64,000 nt of DNA from Paracoccus tegillarcae (GCF_002847305.1 NZ_CP025408.1:3369001-3433000); one strand, 5' to 3'; shown: positions 36,027-45,281, numbered from the stretch's first letter. The notes: generated by a model from the letters alone, not told the origin. Translations and numbers: made by a program.

Positions 36027-36890
36027 ATGAGCCGCGTCCTGCCCGTTCTGACTGTCATCGCTGCGATCATCCTGGTCTGGTATGTCGCGGCAATCGGCAT
36101 GAACGCGCAATGGGCAAAGGATCAGGCGGCGCGCGCGGATACGACGCTGACCACCGGCGAACTGATCGCTGATACGCTGTCTCAGGATCGGCCTGTTCTG
36201 CCCGCGCCTCATCAGGTGGCGGCCGGGTTATGGGATGGATTGGCCGGGCAAAAGATCACCTCGCGCAGATCGCTGGTGTATCATGCCTGGATCACGCTAA
36301 GCGCGACGATGGCAGGCTTTGCCATTGGCAGTCTGGCGGGGATTGTGCTGGCCGTCGGCATCACCCATAGCAAGGTCATGGATCAATCGGTCATGCCCTG
36401 GGCGGTGGCCAGCCAGACCGTGCCCATTCTGGCCATTGCGCCGATGGTGATCGTGGTCTTTGCCAGCGTGGGCGTCACCGGGTTGTTGCCCAAGGCTATG
36501 ATATCCGCGTGGCTCAGTTTCTTTCCCGTGCTGGTCGGCATGGTCAAGGGGTTGCGTACGCCTGATGCGATGCAGCTTGATCTGATGCGATCCTGGAGCG
36601 CGACCAGAAGCCAGGCTTTTTGGCGGTTGCGGCTGCCATCCTCGATGCCGTTCCTTTTTGCCAGTCTGAAGATCGCGGTGGCAGCGGCATTGGTGGGCAC
36701 AATCGTCGGGGAACTGCCCGCTGGTGCAACCTCAGGCCTGGGCGCGCGACTGCTGTCGGGCAGCTACTACGGACAGACGGTGCAGATCTGGTCGGCGTTG
36801 TTCACAGCAGCGGCGCTGGCGGCGGGATTGGTCATGCTGATCGGCTGGATCGAGCGAATGACCCTGCGCCGCATGGGGTTGGCCAAATGA
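36027..36890 (+). CDS. ABC importer permease 1 (SsuC/ThiX type)
   Basis: Inner-membrane permease of 287 residues with an N-terminal helix, a periplasmic stretch (~25-80), then five helices. The EAA-like docking loop RSWSATRSQAFWRLRLPSSMPFLFASLKIAV near residues 190-220 contacts the ATPase. Its stop overlaps the second permease by ATGA. Two different permeases here imply a heterodimeric channel. Confidence 0.88.
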   Translation: MSRVLPVLTVIAAIILVWYVAAIGMNAQWAKDQAARADTTLTTGELIADTLSQDRPVLPAPHQVAAGLWDGLAGQKITSRRSLVYHAWITLSATMAGFAIGSLAGIVLAVGITHSKVMDQSVMPWAVASQTVPILAIAPMVIVVFASVGVTGLLPKAMISAWLSFFPVLVGMVKGLRTPDAMQLDLMRSWSATRSQAFWRLRLPSSMPFLFASLKIAVAAALVGTIVGELPAGATSGLGARLLSGSYYGQTVQIWSALFTAAALAAGLVMLIGWIERMTLRRMGLAK

Positions 36891-37720
36891 CCGCCTTGCC
36901 GATCATCGCGGTCTGGCTGAGCGCCTGGGGGTTGAACGCCTGGCTTGCGCGATTTGATACGCGGCTGACCCGCCTGCTGGTCGCGTTGATCTTCGGGGCG
37001 ACGATCCTGATCTTGTGGGAAATGATCGTGCGCGCCTATGGCGTGCCATCGGTGATCCTGCCGGCGCCCAGCCAGATCTGGGCCAGTTTCATGGCGAATA
37101 CCAGCATTCTCTGGGTCGATTTCGTGCAAACCATCCTCAAGGGCGCGCTGACGGGCTGGGTCATGGGCGCGCTGGCCGCCATTGCGACCGCCATCCTGAT
37201 CGACCGCAGCCCATTTTTGCAACGCGGATTGCTGCCCATTGCCAATTTCGTAGCCGCCCTGCCGATCGTCGGCATCGCGCCCATTCTGGTGATGTGGTTC
37301 GGCTTTGACTGGCAATCCAAGGCCGCCGTCGTGGTCGTGATGGTGTTCTTTCCGATCCTTGTGAATATGGTCGCGGGGCTTGCGGCAACCGACGCCATGC
37401 AACGCGATCTGATGGCAACCTGGAGCGCAGGCTACTGGCAATCGCTATGGAAGATGCGCATGCCTGCCGCGATGCCTTTCCTTTTCAACGGTCTGAAAAT
37501 CACCACCACATTGGCCCTGATCGGGGCCATCGTTGCCGAATTCTTCGGCAGCCCGACACGCGGCATGGGGTTTCGTATCTCGACAGCCGTGGGGCAACTG
37601 GACCTGCCCTTGGTCTGGGCCGAAATTCTAGTGGCCGCAATCGCCGGTTCGCTGTTTTATGGAATCGTGGCGCTGATCGAAAAGCGGGTAACCTTTTGGC
37701 ACCCCTCGCAGCGCAAATAA
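36887..37720 (+). CDS. ABC importer permease 2 (SsuC/ThiX type)
   Basis: Second permease, 277 residues from the ATG at 36887 that overlaps the first permease. It has about six helices and the docking loop ATWSAGYWQSLWKMRMPAAMPFLFNGLKI near residue 175-205. The motif pattern closely parallels permease 1, so the pair probably arose by duplication. A longer frame upstream has no homology. Confidence 0.9.
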   Translation: MTALPIIAVWLSAWGLNAWLARFDTRLTRLLVALIFGATILILWEMIVRAYGVPSVILPAPSQIWASFMANTSILWVDFVQTILKGALTGWVMGALAAIATAILIDRSPFLQRGLLPIANFVAALPIVGIAPILVMWFGFDWQSKAAVVVVMVFFPILVNMVAGLAATDAMQRDLMATWSAGYWQSLWKMRMPAAMPFLFNGLKITTTLALIGAIVAEFFGSPTRGMGFRISTAVGQLDLPLVWAEILVAAIAGSLFYGIVALIEKRVTFWHPSQRK

Positions 37721-37752
37721 GCCGGGCGACCGGCACAACAGGAGAGGACGCC

Positions 37753-38742
37753 ATGAAGAAACTGATGATCAGCGCCGCCGGACTTGCCTTGATGGCCGGC
37801 ACCGCCAACGCGGCTGATGAGCTGTCTTTGCAACTGAAATGGGTCACCCAGGCCCAGTTCGCGGGCTATTACGTGGCCAAGGACAAGGGCTTTTACGACG
37901 AAGAAGACCTGGACGTCACCATCAAGCCGGGTGGTCCGGATATCGCGCCGACACAGGTGTTGGCAGGCGGCGGCGCCGATGTGACAGTCGAATGGATGCC
38001 CGCCGCGCTGGCGGCGCGTGAAAAAGGGCTGCCGCTGGTCAATATCGCGCAGCCGTTCAAATCATCGGGGATGATGCTGACCTGCCTCAAAGAGAGCAAT
38101 ATTTCCGACCCCAAGGCCGATTTTCCGGGCAAGACCCTGGGTGTGTGGTTCTTTGGCAATGAATACCCGTTCCTGAGCTGGATGAACCATCTGGAGATCC
38201 CGACGGAAGGTGGCGAGGACGGGGTTACGGTGCTCAAACAGGGCTTCAACGTCGATCCGCTGCTGCAAAAGCAGGCCGCCTGCATCAGCACCATGACCTA
38301 TAACGAATACGGTCAGGTTCTGGATGCCGGCATTGCCGAGGACGATCTGGTGACCTTCAAATACGAAGACCAGGGCGTCGCGACGCTGGAAGACGGGCTT
38401 TATACGCTGCAGGAAAACCTCGACGATCCGGAAATGGTCGACAAGCTGACGCGCTTTGTCCGGGCCAGCATGAAGGGTTGGAAATATGCCGAAGAAAACT
38501 CCGAGGAAGCCGCTGAGATCGTGCTGGAAAATGACGAAACAGGCGCGCAGACCATCGAACATCAGACTCGCATGATGACCGAGGTCGCCAAGCTGACCGC
38601 AGGCTCTAACGGCGCGCTGGACGAGGCCGATTATCAACGCACAGTCGACACACTGCTGTCGGGCGGATCGGATCCTGTCATTTCTGCCGAACCCGAGGGT
38701 GCCTGGACCCATGTGATCACAGATCAGGCATTGAGCGAGTAA
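37753..38742 (+). CDS. ABC importer substrate-binding protein (NMT1/THI5-like)
   Basis: Periplasmic binding protein of 329 residues. Signal peptide MKKLMISAAGLALMAGTANA is followed by the THI5-like core LQLKWVTQAQFAGYYVAKDKGFYDEEDL and GGADVTVEWMPAALAARE. Related proteins bind the thiamine precursor N-formyl-aminomethylpyrimidine or other heterocycles. GGAGAGG lies upstream of the ATG. In this operon the ligand is probably a pyrimidine or its reduced product. It ends just before a GATATTT element that likely terminates the transcript. Confidence 0.9.
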   Translation: MKKLMISAAGLALMAGTANAADELSLQLKWVTQAQFAGYYVAKDKGFYDEEDLDVTIKPGGPDIAPTQVLAGGGADVTVEWMPAALAAREKGLPLVNIAQPFKSSGMMLTCLKESNISDPKADFPGKTLGVWFFGNEYPFLSWMNHLEIPTEGGEDGVTVLKQGFNVDPLLQKQAACISTMTYNEYGQVLDAGIAEDDLVTFKYEDQGVATLEDGLYTLQENLDDPEMVDKLTRFVRASMKGWKYAEENSEEAAEIVLENDETGAQTIEHQTRMMTEVAKLTAGSNGALDEADYQRTVDTLLSGGSDPVISAEPEGAWTHVITDQALSE

Positions 38743-38752
38743 TCAGCGCTGC

Positions 38753-38794
38753 TGTGGGGGCGTTCGCCGCCCCCACACCCCCTGCGGGATATTT
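38753..38794 (+). repeat. GC hairpin plus GATATTT element, copy 2
   Basis: TGTGGGGGCG (38753-38762) pairs perfectly with CGCCCCCACA (38768-38777) around TTCGC, then CCCCCTGCG and GATATTT (38788-38794) followed by CGATGAAGAAGAAA. The ATG of the broken RidA gene is in this tail. Confidence 0.78.
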
Positions 38795-38796
38795 CG

Positions 38797-39191
38797 ATGA
38801 AGAAGAAACGGGCGATCATTCCCAAGGCGGCGCGGGACGCGATGTCCGCGTCGCGGATGTCGCCGGGCACATTGGCGGAGGGGTTCCTGTTTCTGACCGG
38901 AATGACGGGTAGCAGGCCGGACGGCGAGATGCCGATGGACCCCGAAGAGCAGTTTCGCGGCGCTTTCGATAAAATCGGCGAGGTATTGGCCGAAGCTGGA
39001 CCGGGGTTCGACGCGGTGGTCGAGATGACAAACTATAACGCAGGGCTACGTTGGCATTTGCCCTGTTTGATCACGAGAGGCTGGACTAGCTGGCGCCGCC
39101 CTACCCCGCGTGGCCTGCGGTCGAGGTGGCGGGGTTTCGGCGCGAGTGGGCGATTGTCGAGATCCGGGTGATCGCGTCGGCCGGTGACTGA
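38797..39191 (+). pseudogene. Broken RidA/RutC-family enamine deaminase gene
   Basis: The first ~82 codons encode a normal RidA start (FLFLTGMTGSRPDGEMPMD, FRGAFDKIGEVLAEAGPGFDAVVEMTNYN). The frame then shifts near 39045. The missing C-terminus is readable in another frame as LAPPYPAWPAVEVAGF and AIVEIRVIASAGD, ending at TGA 39189-39191. Between them the second frame also has an in-frame TAG near 39087. In related operons a RidA/RutC protein detoxifies reactive pathway intermediates. Here it cannot be made from a single frame. Confidence 0.85.
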
Positions 39192-39195
39192 CAGA

Positions 39196-39654
39196 TTAAC
39201 CAGCAAAGGCCAACATCCGACCGCAGCCCAAAACGGCAAGCCAGATGATCAGCGAGGTGACGCCGACCCGTCTGAGCGCGACGGTCGCGCCGTCGAAACT
39301 GTTGGTCGAATGAAACCAAAGCGCGTGACCAGTGCCGACGGCGATCAGGACCAGCTTGACCCGAAACAGCGACATTTGCGCATAATCGGCAGGGCCTGCG
39401 AGAAACAGCATCAGCCCTGTCATCATTGCCAGCGACAATCCGGAAACCGCGACCGGAACGAGGACACGTGCCAGCATTTCGACGGGCACCGCCGGCCACA
39501 GTCCGATCAACCGCAGATCGAGGCTGCCGATCGCGCCGATCAACAGGGCGATGCCAAGCACATGCCCGCCACTGACTGCCGCGTAGAGCCAGCGGCTGTT
39601 GCGCATCACCTGCGCCAGATCCGTGCTGGCAAGCGCCTCGATCAGCGGCTCCAC
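39196..39654 (-). CDS. DUF6644/DUF2214-like membrane protein
   Basis: Integral membrane protein of 152 residues with about four helices. It has the family-like pattern GGHVLGIALLIGAIGSLDLRLIG near residues 29-51 and a histidine-containing helix around TGHALWFHS. Function is unknown. Two histidines in helices hint at haem or metal contact, but I see no proof. It lies three bases downstream of the DUF6152 gene and is presumably co-transcribed. Confidence 0.72.
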   Translation of the reverse strand: MEPLIEALASTDLAQVMRNSRWLYAAVSGGHVLGIALLIGAIGSLDLRLIGLWPAVPVEMLARVLVPVAVSGLSLAMMTGLMLFLAGPADYAQMSLFRVKLVLIAVGTGHALWFHSTNSFDGATVALRRVGVTSLIIWLAVLGCGRMLAFAG

Positions 39655-39657
39655 GCT

Positions 39658-40026
39658 TTAACCACGTTCAGGATAGAGGTCATGCAACTTGCCGTCGAAC
39701 CAGATCCGCTCTGCCTTCAACAGTCGATCCTCGAGATTTGCCGAGGGCTCGCCCTCGATCACGATCTCTCGCCCCGTCGCAAAGTCACTGTCAGTCAGCC
39801 CGGCGCGCTGGTTGCGCCATGGCTGTCCGACCTCGACCATCCACTGATCGCCCTCTGCATCCACCCGCAACACGCCATGCGGATTTCCCAAATTGGCAGA
39901 TGCGATCAACCCCGACAGCCGGATGTTCCGGCCCGTCGTCCAGCGCCAACCGTGATGGGCCATGGCAGGCCCCGCGGTCGCCAGGGCGAGCAAGCATAGG
40001 GCGGCACAGCGCCGTGTCATTATCAT
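39658..40026 (-). CDS. DUF6152-like periplasmic protein
   Basis: Secreted protein of 122 residues. The signal peptide ends at AMA, and the mature protein starts with HHGW, a motif with two adjacent His residues typical of this family. It then has NPHGVLRVDAEGDQWMVEVGQP and a predicted small beta-barrel (OB-like). I start at 40026, six bases after AAGGGGG. The family is often found near membrane proteins like the one downstream. The molecular role is unknown. Confidence 0.75.
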   Translation of the reverse strand: MIMTRRCAALCLLALATAGPAMAHHGWRWTTGRNIRLSGLIASANLGNPHGVLRVDAEGDQWMVEVGQPWRNQRAGLTDSDFATGREIVIEGEPSANLEDRLLKAERIWFDGKLHDLYPERG

Positions 40027-40186
40027 GATAAACCCCCTTCCCCTGATCAAATCATAGGTCCAGAAGGACAAAGCTGGCAAATCACGCTTGGTGGCGCGCG
40101 CGGCAGTATCGTCGGCGCGGCGCTAAGAAGCGCGCAGTTTGACGTAGCTTGGTCAAGGAATGGACATCCGTCACAGAGGAGACGTC

Positions 40187-40924
40187 ATGCCAGAAATCGG
40201 CTACCTAGGTGCGGCGGTGGCGGGACTTTTAGCCTTTTTCTCACCCTGCATTTTACCGATGGTGCCATTCTATCTGGCATATATCGGTGGGCTGTCAGTG
40301 GCAGAATTGCGCGATGGAAGCGCTTCTGCGCGCGGTCGGAGTCCGCGGACTGTTATCCCTGCAATCGCATTTGCATCTGGCGTGACTAGCATTTTCATGC
40401 TGTTGGGACTGGGTGCAACCATGCTTGGCAGGGCGTTTGCAGAATATTACCAACCTCTCAGCTATCTTGCGGCGGCGATCCTGATCGTGTTCGGGCTGCA
40501 TTTTCTTGGCGTTCTGCGCATTTCGTTTCTCTTTCGAGAGGCCAGACTCTCAACGGATTTACGGCCCGGCTCGGTTTTGGGTGCCTATGTGATGGGGCTG
40601 GCCTTTGGTTTCGGCTGGACGCCCTGTGTGGGACCGGCGCTTGCCGCGATCCTGATGATCGCATCGGGCAGCGGGGATTTGTGGCACGGTTCGTCGCTGC
40701 TTTTGGTTTTTGGATTGGGGATGACCCTGCCCTTTGTCATCGTGGCTTTTCTTGCGCCCACTTTCATGGGTTGGATGGCGCGCCATCGTAAAAGCTTGGG
40801 GTATGTCGAAAAGGCAATGGGGCTATTGCTGATCCTCTTTGGGGTATTGATCGCCTCGGGCAATATTGACCAAATCGCGGACTGGCTGCTGCGGAATTTC
40901 AGCTGGAGCGCGACAGTCATCTGA
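40187..40924 (+). CDS. ccdA: Cytochrome c biogenesis protein CcdA
   Basis: Thiol-disulfide membrane transporter passing electrons from cytoplasmic thioredoxin to periplasmic apocytochrome c reduction. The 245-residue protein has six helices and the two active-site cysteines in FFSPCILPMVPFYLAYIGG (residue ~20) and FGWTPCVGPALAAIL (residue ~145). GAGGAG lies five bases before ATG 40187. An upstream ATG at 40160 lacks a ribosome site. It stands alone between divergent genes. Confidence 0.93.
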   Translation: MPEIGYLGAAVAGLLAFFSPCILPMVPFYLAYIGGLSVAELRDGSASARGRSPRTVIPAIAFASGVTSIFMLLGLGATMLGRAFAEYYQPLSYLAAAILIVFGLHFLGVLRISFLFREARLSTDLRPGSVLGAYVMGLAFGFGWTPCVGPALAAILMIASGSGDLWHGSSLLLVFGLGMTLPFVIVAFLAPTFMGWMARHRKSLGYVEKAMGLLLILFGVLIASGNIDQIADWLLRNFSWSATVI

Positions 40925-40994
40925 CTGTGAAGATCCGACCGAATGCGACCCGCGGTGAGGGTTATGAGGTGTGGAAACCAGCCAATCGCCATTC

Positions 40995-41903
40995 TCAATC
41001 AGCTGCGCCGCCTGTCACCTGGTTCCTGCCATTCTTTTTGCTGGTATAGAGCATTGTATCAGCCTTCTCGAAATAGAGTGCGGTCGATGGTTCCGGGCCA
41101 CACCTAAAGCTGGTAACGCCCACGCTTATGGTCACCACATTTCCTACCCCCGAACCGGAATGCGGAATGGTGAGAGCCTCAATGGTCTTGCGCATCTCTT
41201 CTGCGATACGCATAGCACCATCCAAATCCGTGGCAGGCAGGACGCCGGCAAATTCCTCGCCGCCATAGCGCGTGCAAAAATCGCTGCCGCGACGCATCGT
41301 ATCATTCAACGCCGCTGCGACCTTTCGCAAGCAGCTATCCCCCGCCGGATGACCGTATATATCATTGAACTGCTTGAAAAAATCGATATCCACAAGGGCC
41401 AGAGATAGCCATTCCCTGGTCTTTGCCAGCCTCGGCACGATTTCGTCAAGCTGACATTCCAGCATGCGACGATTGCCCAGGCTGGTCAGCGGATCGATCA
41501 TCGTCAGGTTGACCAGCCGGTCTCTAACGCGTTTGAGTTCGACGTGATTTCCGACACGTTGACGCAATGAGACAGGCTGTACCGGCTTGATCACGTAATC
41601 AATCGCGCCGGCAGACAGACCCTGAACCTCGTCTTCAAGAGCATGAAGGCCTGTGGTAAAAATCACCGGAACATCCGCCAGTTGCGGGTCCTGCTTTAGC
41701 CTGCGACAGGTCTCGTATCCGTCCAAACCGGGCATGATGATGTCCAGCAAGATCAGGTCCAACGGGTTTTTCACGGCCATCTCGATCGCCTGTTCGCCCG
41801 AACGGGCGAAAACGATGTCGTATTCGTCTTCCAGGATCGCGCCGATCGTTTCAATATTGGCGATCTCGTCATCGACCACCATGATGACAGGCTTGCTGTT
41901 CAT
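40995..41903 (-). CDS. Response regulator with GGDEF domain (diguanylate cyclase, PleD/WspR-like)
   Basis: Makes cyclic di-GMP when phosphorylated. Residues 1-120 are a receiver domain (VVDDEIANIETIGAILE, phospho-Asp in LILLDIIMPGLDGYE, Lys in YVIKPVQP). Residues ~135-300 form a GGDEF domain with the active site spelled RYGGEEF near residue 212, DIDFFKQFNDIYGHPAGD for Mg/GTP binding, and SVGV. All catalytic positions are intact. It overlaps the hybrid kinase stop by ATGA, so it is probably that kinase's output. Confidence 0.93.
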   Translation of the reverse strand: MNSKPVIMVVDDEIANIETIGAILEDEYDIVFARSGEQAIEMAVKNPLDLILLDIIMPGLDGYETCRRLKQDPQLADVPVIFTTGLHALEDEVQGLSAGAIDYVIKPVQPVSLRQRVGNHVELKRVRDRLVNLTMIDPLTSLGNRRMLECQLDEIVPRLAKTREWLSLALVDIDFFKQFNDIYGHPAGDSCLRKVAAALNDTMRRGSDFCTRYGGEEFAGVLPATDLDGAMRIAEEMRKTIEALTIPHSGSGVGNVVTISVGVTSFRCGPEPSTALYFEKADTMLYTSKKNGRNQVTGGAAD

Positions 41904-44764
41904 GCTGACTTATCCTTCCGATCGTTGGCCAGGTCCGCATAGTGGGCGTCAAGCAATTCCAGCGCTTCGTCATAATCCAGCCGCAACAGCGCCTCGCCCA
42001 TCGGGTCCTGCTCTCGCTGCTCGGGCGTCAGACCGAGGGCGTCGGCGAATGTTCCGTAAGCGCGCCGTGCGGAAAGGCTTTGTCGCCCCAGTTTATCGCG
42101 CAGATCATCGCGCGCTGTCATGGCGGCCGTTATATCCGTGACCTCGGCCGCTTGGTCGGGCATGCGGGCCGGTGCGCTGCGATCTGGGATCAGGCTGGCG
42201 GCCGCATTGACAGCCGACTGAACCGCAACCCGCAATTCAGCCATCAGATCGTCAAATCCGGTTTGATGACCCGATCGCAATAGGTCCTCGATCGCCTGCG
42301 CCGGGGCGACCACATCCGCAAGCTCTAGCGATGCCGCGACGCCCTTTAGACTATGTGCAAGATCCGCGGCCTCGCCATGCTTGCCTTGGTGAATTTTGGC
42401 AGCCAGCCTGTCGACGCAATCACTGTAGTTATCGTGAAAGCTGACGATCAAGCGGCGAAGCAGCGGTTTTCGGCCATTCACCCGTGCCAGCGCAGTCTCG
42501 ATGTCGAACGGAGGCAGTTGCGCTGGCAGCTCTTCATTGGCGTGGCCGTCTGGTCGGCTGCGGATCTGGGCTGGTGCCCCATTCGCCTCTGCGGCGCTGA
42601 GCCACTGTGTCAGCGTCGCGATCAACAGCTGCGGATCGATGGGCTTTGCGATGTGATCGTTCATTCCGGCGCCCAGGCAGCGTTGCCGGTCCTCTTCATA
42701 GGCATGGGCTGTCATCGCGATAATCGGCAGCGCCTCGGAGGAAACTGTTTCTCGAATGCGCACTGTCGCGGTCACACCGTCCATTTCAGGCATCTGAACG
42801 TCCATCAGGATAGCGGCGAAATCATCGCCCCGGGACTCGACCATCTCGCATGCCAGCCGTCCGTTCGATGCGCATTCTACAACCAATCCGGCATCGGTCA
42901 GCAGTTCGACTGCGATTTCGCGGTTGATCTCGTTATCCTCAGCCAGAAGAACGCGCAGACCGTGTAGCTGCCTTGGCAGTTGATCAACATAGCCAAAGCC
43001 TGGCCGGCCGCTGCCGTCCACGATCTGTGTATCGTCATCCGTTGTCGCGACCTGGAACAGGTGGTTGAGGGTCGAGCTCAAACGGGCCGCATCGATCGGT
43101 TTGCTCAGAAAAGCAGCTATATCCTGACCTGCGCCGAGTTGAATGCAGTCATCGAGATCATAGGCGGTCATCATCACCGTGACCGGCAGCTTGCTCAGGC
43201 CCGGCAAGCCTTTCATTCGTTTCAGAGCGTCCATCCCATCGATCACCGGCATTTTCCAGTCCAGCATCAGCAGATCATAAGATTTGCCATCTGCCGCGGC
43301 GGTCTGAACCATATCAAGCACGCTCTGCCCCGAAACAGCCAGGTCGGCCTGCATTCCCCATCTTGCGAAGATTTCCTGGATGATCTGCCGCGCCGCCGGA
43401 TTGTCGTCGCCCACAAGAATGCGCAGCCGCCTGAGGCTGCCATCGGGCCCGGTCGCGACATATGGCAGTTGGCCGCCGAGCCTCATTCGGACCAGAAAGG
43501 TGAATGTGCTGCCCTGATCGGCGACACTATCGACCTTGATCCAACCGCCCATCTGCTCTGCGATCTGACGACTTATCGCCAGGCCCAGACCCGTACCGCC
43601 AAACCTGCGCGTGGTCGAAGGATCCGCCTGAGCGAAGGATTTGAACAAGACGGCTTGCTGTTCAGGCGTCATGCCAATGCCACTGTCTTTGACGCTGCAC
43701 TGGATGTCGGCGATGCCATCCGCCTCGGCCACCTTTTCGACGGTGACAGAAATACGCCCCTGTGGTGTGAACTTGATCGCATTGCTAAGCAGGTTCAGGA
43801 CCACCTGATTGAAGCGCATGTCATCGCCGATCAGCAGCGTTGGAATGTTCTTGGCCACCTGAACGTCGACCGACAGTCCCTTTGACAGCGCGCTTTCAGA
43901 AACCATCTGCAACTGACTTTCGATTGCCGTGCGCAGATCGAATTCGCATTCATCCAGTTCGAACTTTCCTGCCTCGATCTTCGAGACATCCAGGACGTCG
44001 TTGATCAAACGCAGCAGTGTCACGCCGGCGGAATTGATCTTGCCGATCTGATCCTTTTGCGATGGTTTCAATGCCGTGCGCTGCAGCAGATGCGAGAACC
44101 CCAGAATCGCGTTGATGGGCGTGCGTATCTCATGGCTGACATTGGCCAGGAACATGCTTTTGGCCTGATTCGCGGCTTCGGCCTCGCGTGTCCGCTCTTC
44201 TAGCGCGACGCCTTTTTTCAGCAATTCATCGCCCATCCGCCCGATGCGCCAAAAGGTTTCGCGCAACTTGGTGACGACCCAAAGCAGGACAATGGTCTGA
44301 AAGGCAACGATGACCGCATGCAGCAGCACCCGCGCCAGATCGCCCTGCCCCGGAAAAACGGCACTCGGCAGCAGATACAGCAGAACCAGATGATGCAGTG
44401 AGGTCAGGGCTGCGCCCAGATATAGCGGCGTGGTCCGGAACCATGCGATGTTCAGCGCCATCAGCGCAAAGAAATACATGTGCATGTCCATCTGCCACGG
44501 ATGGCCGCTGAAAAGCACAAGCAGCAGCGCCGGTTCGCTTATCAGCGCCACGGTTCCGACATAGCAGGTGGCGGGCGCAACACCGCAGCGCCGATAGGTC
44601 ATGTGATAAAGGGCTGCCGGCACAGAGGCTGTCAGCACGGCGGTGGCAAACGGCAAGGCCTGGATCCAGAGGGACACCAGCCCCGCAAGCGGAACATGCA
44701 GCCAGAACAGCCATACCAGCAGCGCTGCATATCTGTTGCGCAGGCCAACAAGCTCATTCTTCAT
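41900..44764 (-). CDS. Membrane-bound hybrid sensor histidine kinase with two receivers and HPt domain
   Basis: Multi-domain kinase of 954 residues. About five to six helices occupy residues 15-170, followed by a coiled coil (KKGVALEERTREAEAANQ). The HisKA motif FLANVSHEIRTPINAI has phospho-His at 211. HATPase runs ~310-420 (NAIKFTPQG, GIGMTPEQ, GGTGLGLAI). Receiver 1 (~440-560) has VGDDN and LLMLDWKMPVIDG. Receiver 2 (~590-710) has LLAEDNEINREI and ILMDVQMPEMDG. The HPt domain contains DLAHSLKGVAASLEL. I start at 44764, six bases after GGAGG. It overlaps genes on both sides. Confidence 0.93.
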   Translation of the reverse strand: MKNELVGLRNRYAALLVWLFWLHVPLAGLVSLWIQALPFATAVLTASVPAALYHMTYRRCGVAPATCYVGTVALISEPALLLVLFSGHPWQMDMHMYFFALMALNIAWFRTTPLYLGAALTSLHHLVLLYLLPSAVFPGQGDLARVLLHAVIVAFQTIVLLWVVTKLRETFWRIGRMGDELLKKGVALEERTREAEAANQAKSMFLANVSHEIRTPINAILGFSHLLQRTALKPSQKDQIGKINSAGVTLLRLINDVLDVSKIEAGKFELDECEFDLRTAIESQLQMVSESALSKGLSVDVQVAKNIPTLLIGDDMRFNQVVLNLLSNAIKFTPQGRISVTVEKVAEADGIADIQCSVKDSGIGMTPEQQAVLFKSFAQADPSTTRRFGGTGLGLAISRQIAEQMGGWIKVDSVADQGSTFTFLVRMRLGGQLPYVATGPDGSLRRLRILVGDDNPAARQIIQEIFARWGMQADLAVSGQSVLDMVQTAAADGKSYDLLMLDWKMPVIDGMDALKRMKGLPGLSKLPVTVMMTAYDLDDCIQLGAGQDIAAFLSKPIDAARLSSTLNHLFQVATTDDDTQIVDGSGRPGFGYVDQLPRQLHGLRVLLAEDNEINREIAVELLTDAGLVVECASNGRLACEMVESRGDDFAAILMDVQMPEMDGVTATVRIRETVSSEALPIIAMTAHAYEEDRQRCLGAGMNDHIAKPIDPQLLIATLTQWLSAAEANGAPAQIRSRPDGHANEELPAQLPPFDIETALARVNGRKPLLRRLIVSFHDNYSDCVDRLAAKIHQGKHGEAADLAHSLKGVAASLELADVVAPAQAIEDLLRSGHQTGFDDLMAELRVAVQSAVNAAASLIPDRSAPARMPDQAAEVTDITAAMTARDDLRDKLGRQSLSARRAYGTFADALGLTPEQREQDPMGEALLRLDYDEALELLDAHYADLANDRKDKSA

Positions 44765-45131
44765 TTTCGCCCTCCACCAAATTACCGGAACAGCCAAGGA
44801 AACGAGGCGAGGGCAGCGCCAGCCACGCCCCCTGCCGATAGAGGCGGTCCTTGAAATCCGCCGCGTCTGACATGGCTACAGCGACCGCCGGAACGGCCCC
44901 GAAGCCAACAACACCGCCTTGCGCCCGCCAGACCATTTCGGTCATTTCTGCGCGACTGGTCCAGGGCGCCGCGACGATGACGAACTGATCGGTTCCGCCC
45001 ATGGTCAGCGATGCGGCAATCAGGCCCAGCAGACCAAAAACCGCCAGCATTGCCGCCGGCAGAAAATCTACCAACCGTGAACGAGTTTCGTCGTCATCAA
45101 AGTCCATCGGGCGATCAAAACTGTCTGCCAT
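44754..45131 (-). CDS. Small membrane protein upstream of the hybrid kinase
   Basis: Hypothetical protein of 125 residues with an acidic N-terminus (DRPMDFDDDETRSR), one transmembrane helix (FLPAAMLAVFGLLGLIAASLTM, split around residue 22-45) and a predicted periplasmic domain of ~80 residues. I recognise no family. It overlaps the kinase start by 11 bases, so it is probably produced with the kinase and may modulate its input. The start is ATG 45131 or 45146. Confidence 0.6.
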   Translation of the reverse strand: MADSFDRPMDFDDDETRSRLVDFLPAAMLAVFGLLGLIAASLTMGGTDQFVIVAAPWTSRAEMTEMVWRAQGGVVGFGAVPAVAVAMSDAADFKDRLYRQGAWLALPSPRFLGCSGNLVEGENEE

Positions 45132-45281
45132 CACATTCCAAATCATCTGCTGGCGATAGGTCGCCGTTGCACATCGTCTACCGACAATATGACAGCGGAG
45201 CGTAAACAGGCGCCCTGAAAGAAATCAGGTTTTTAGTTGTATTTGATCTATTTGGAGCGCGGCGGTTGGCCTGCAGTACGG

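Noticed and set aside
45214..45234. CCTGA/TCAGG hairpin with TTTTT on the plus strand
   Set aside because: The stem is only five pairs and no plus-strand gene ends here. On the minus strand the T-run is on the wrong side.
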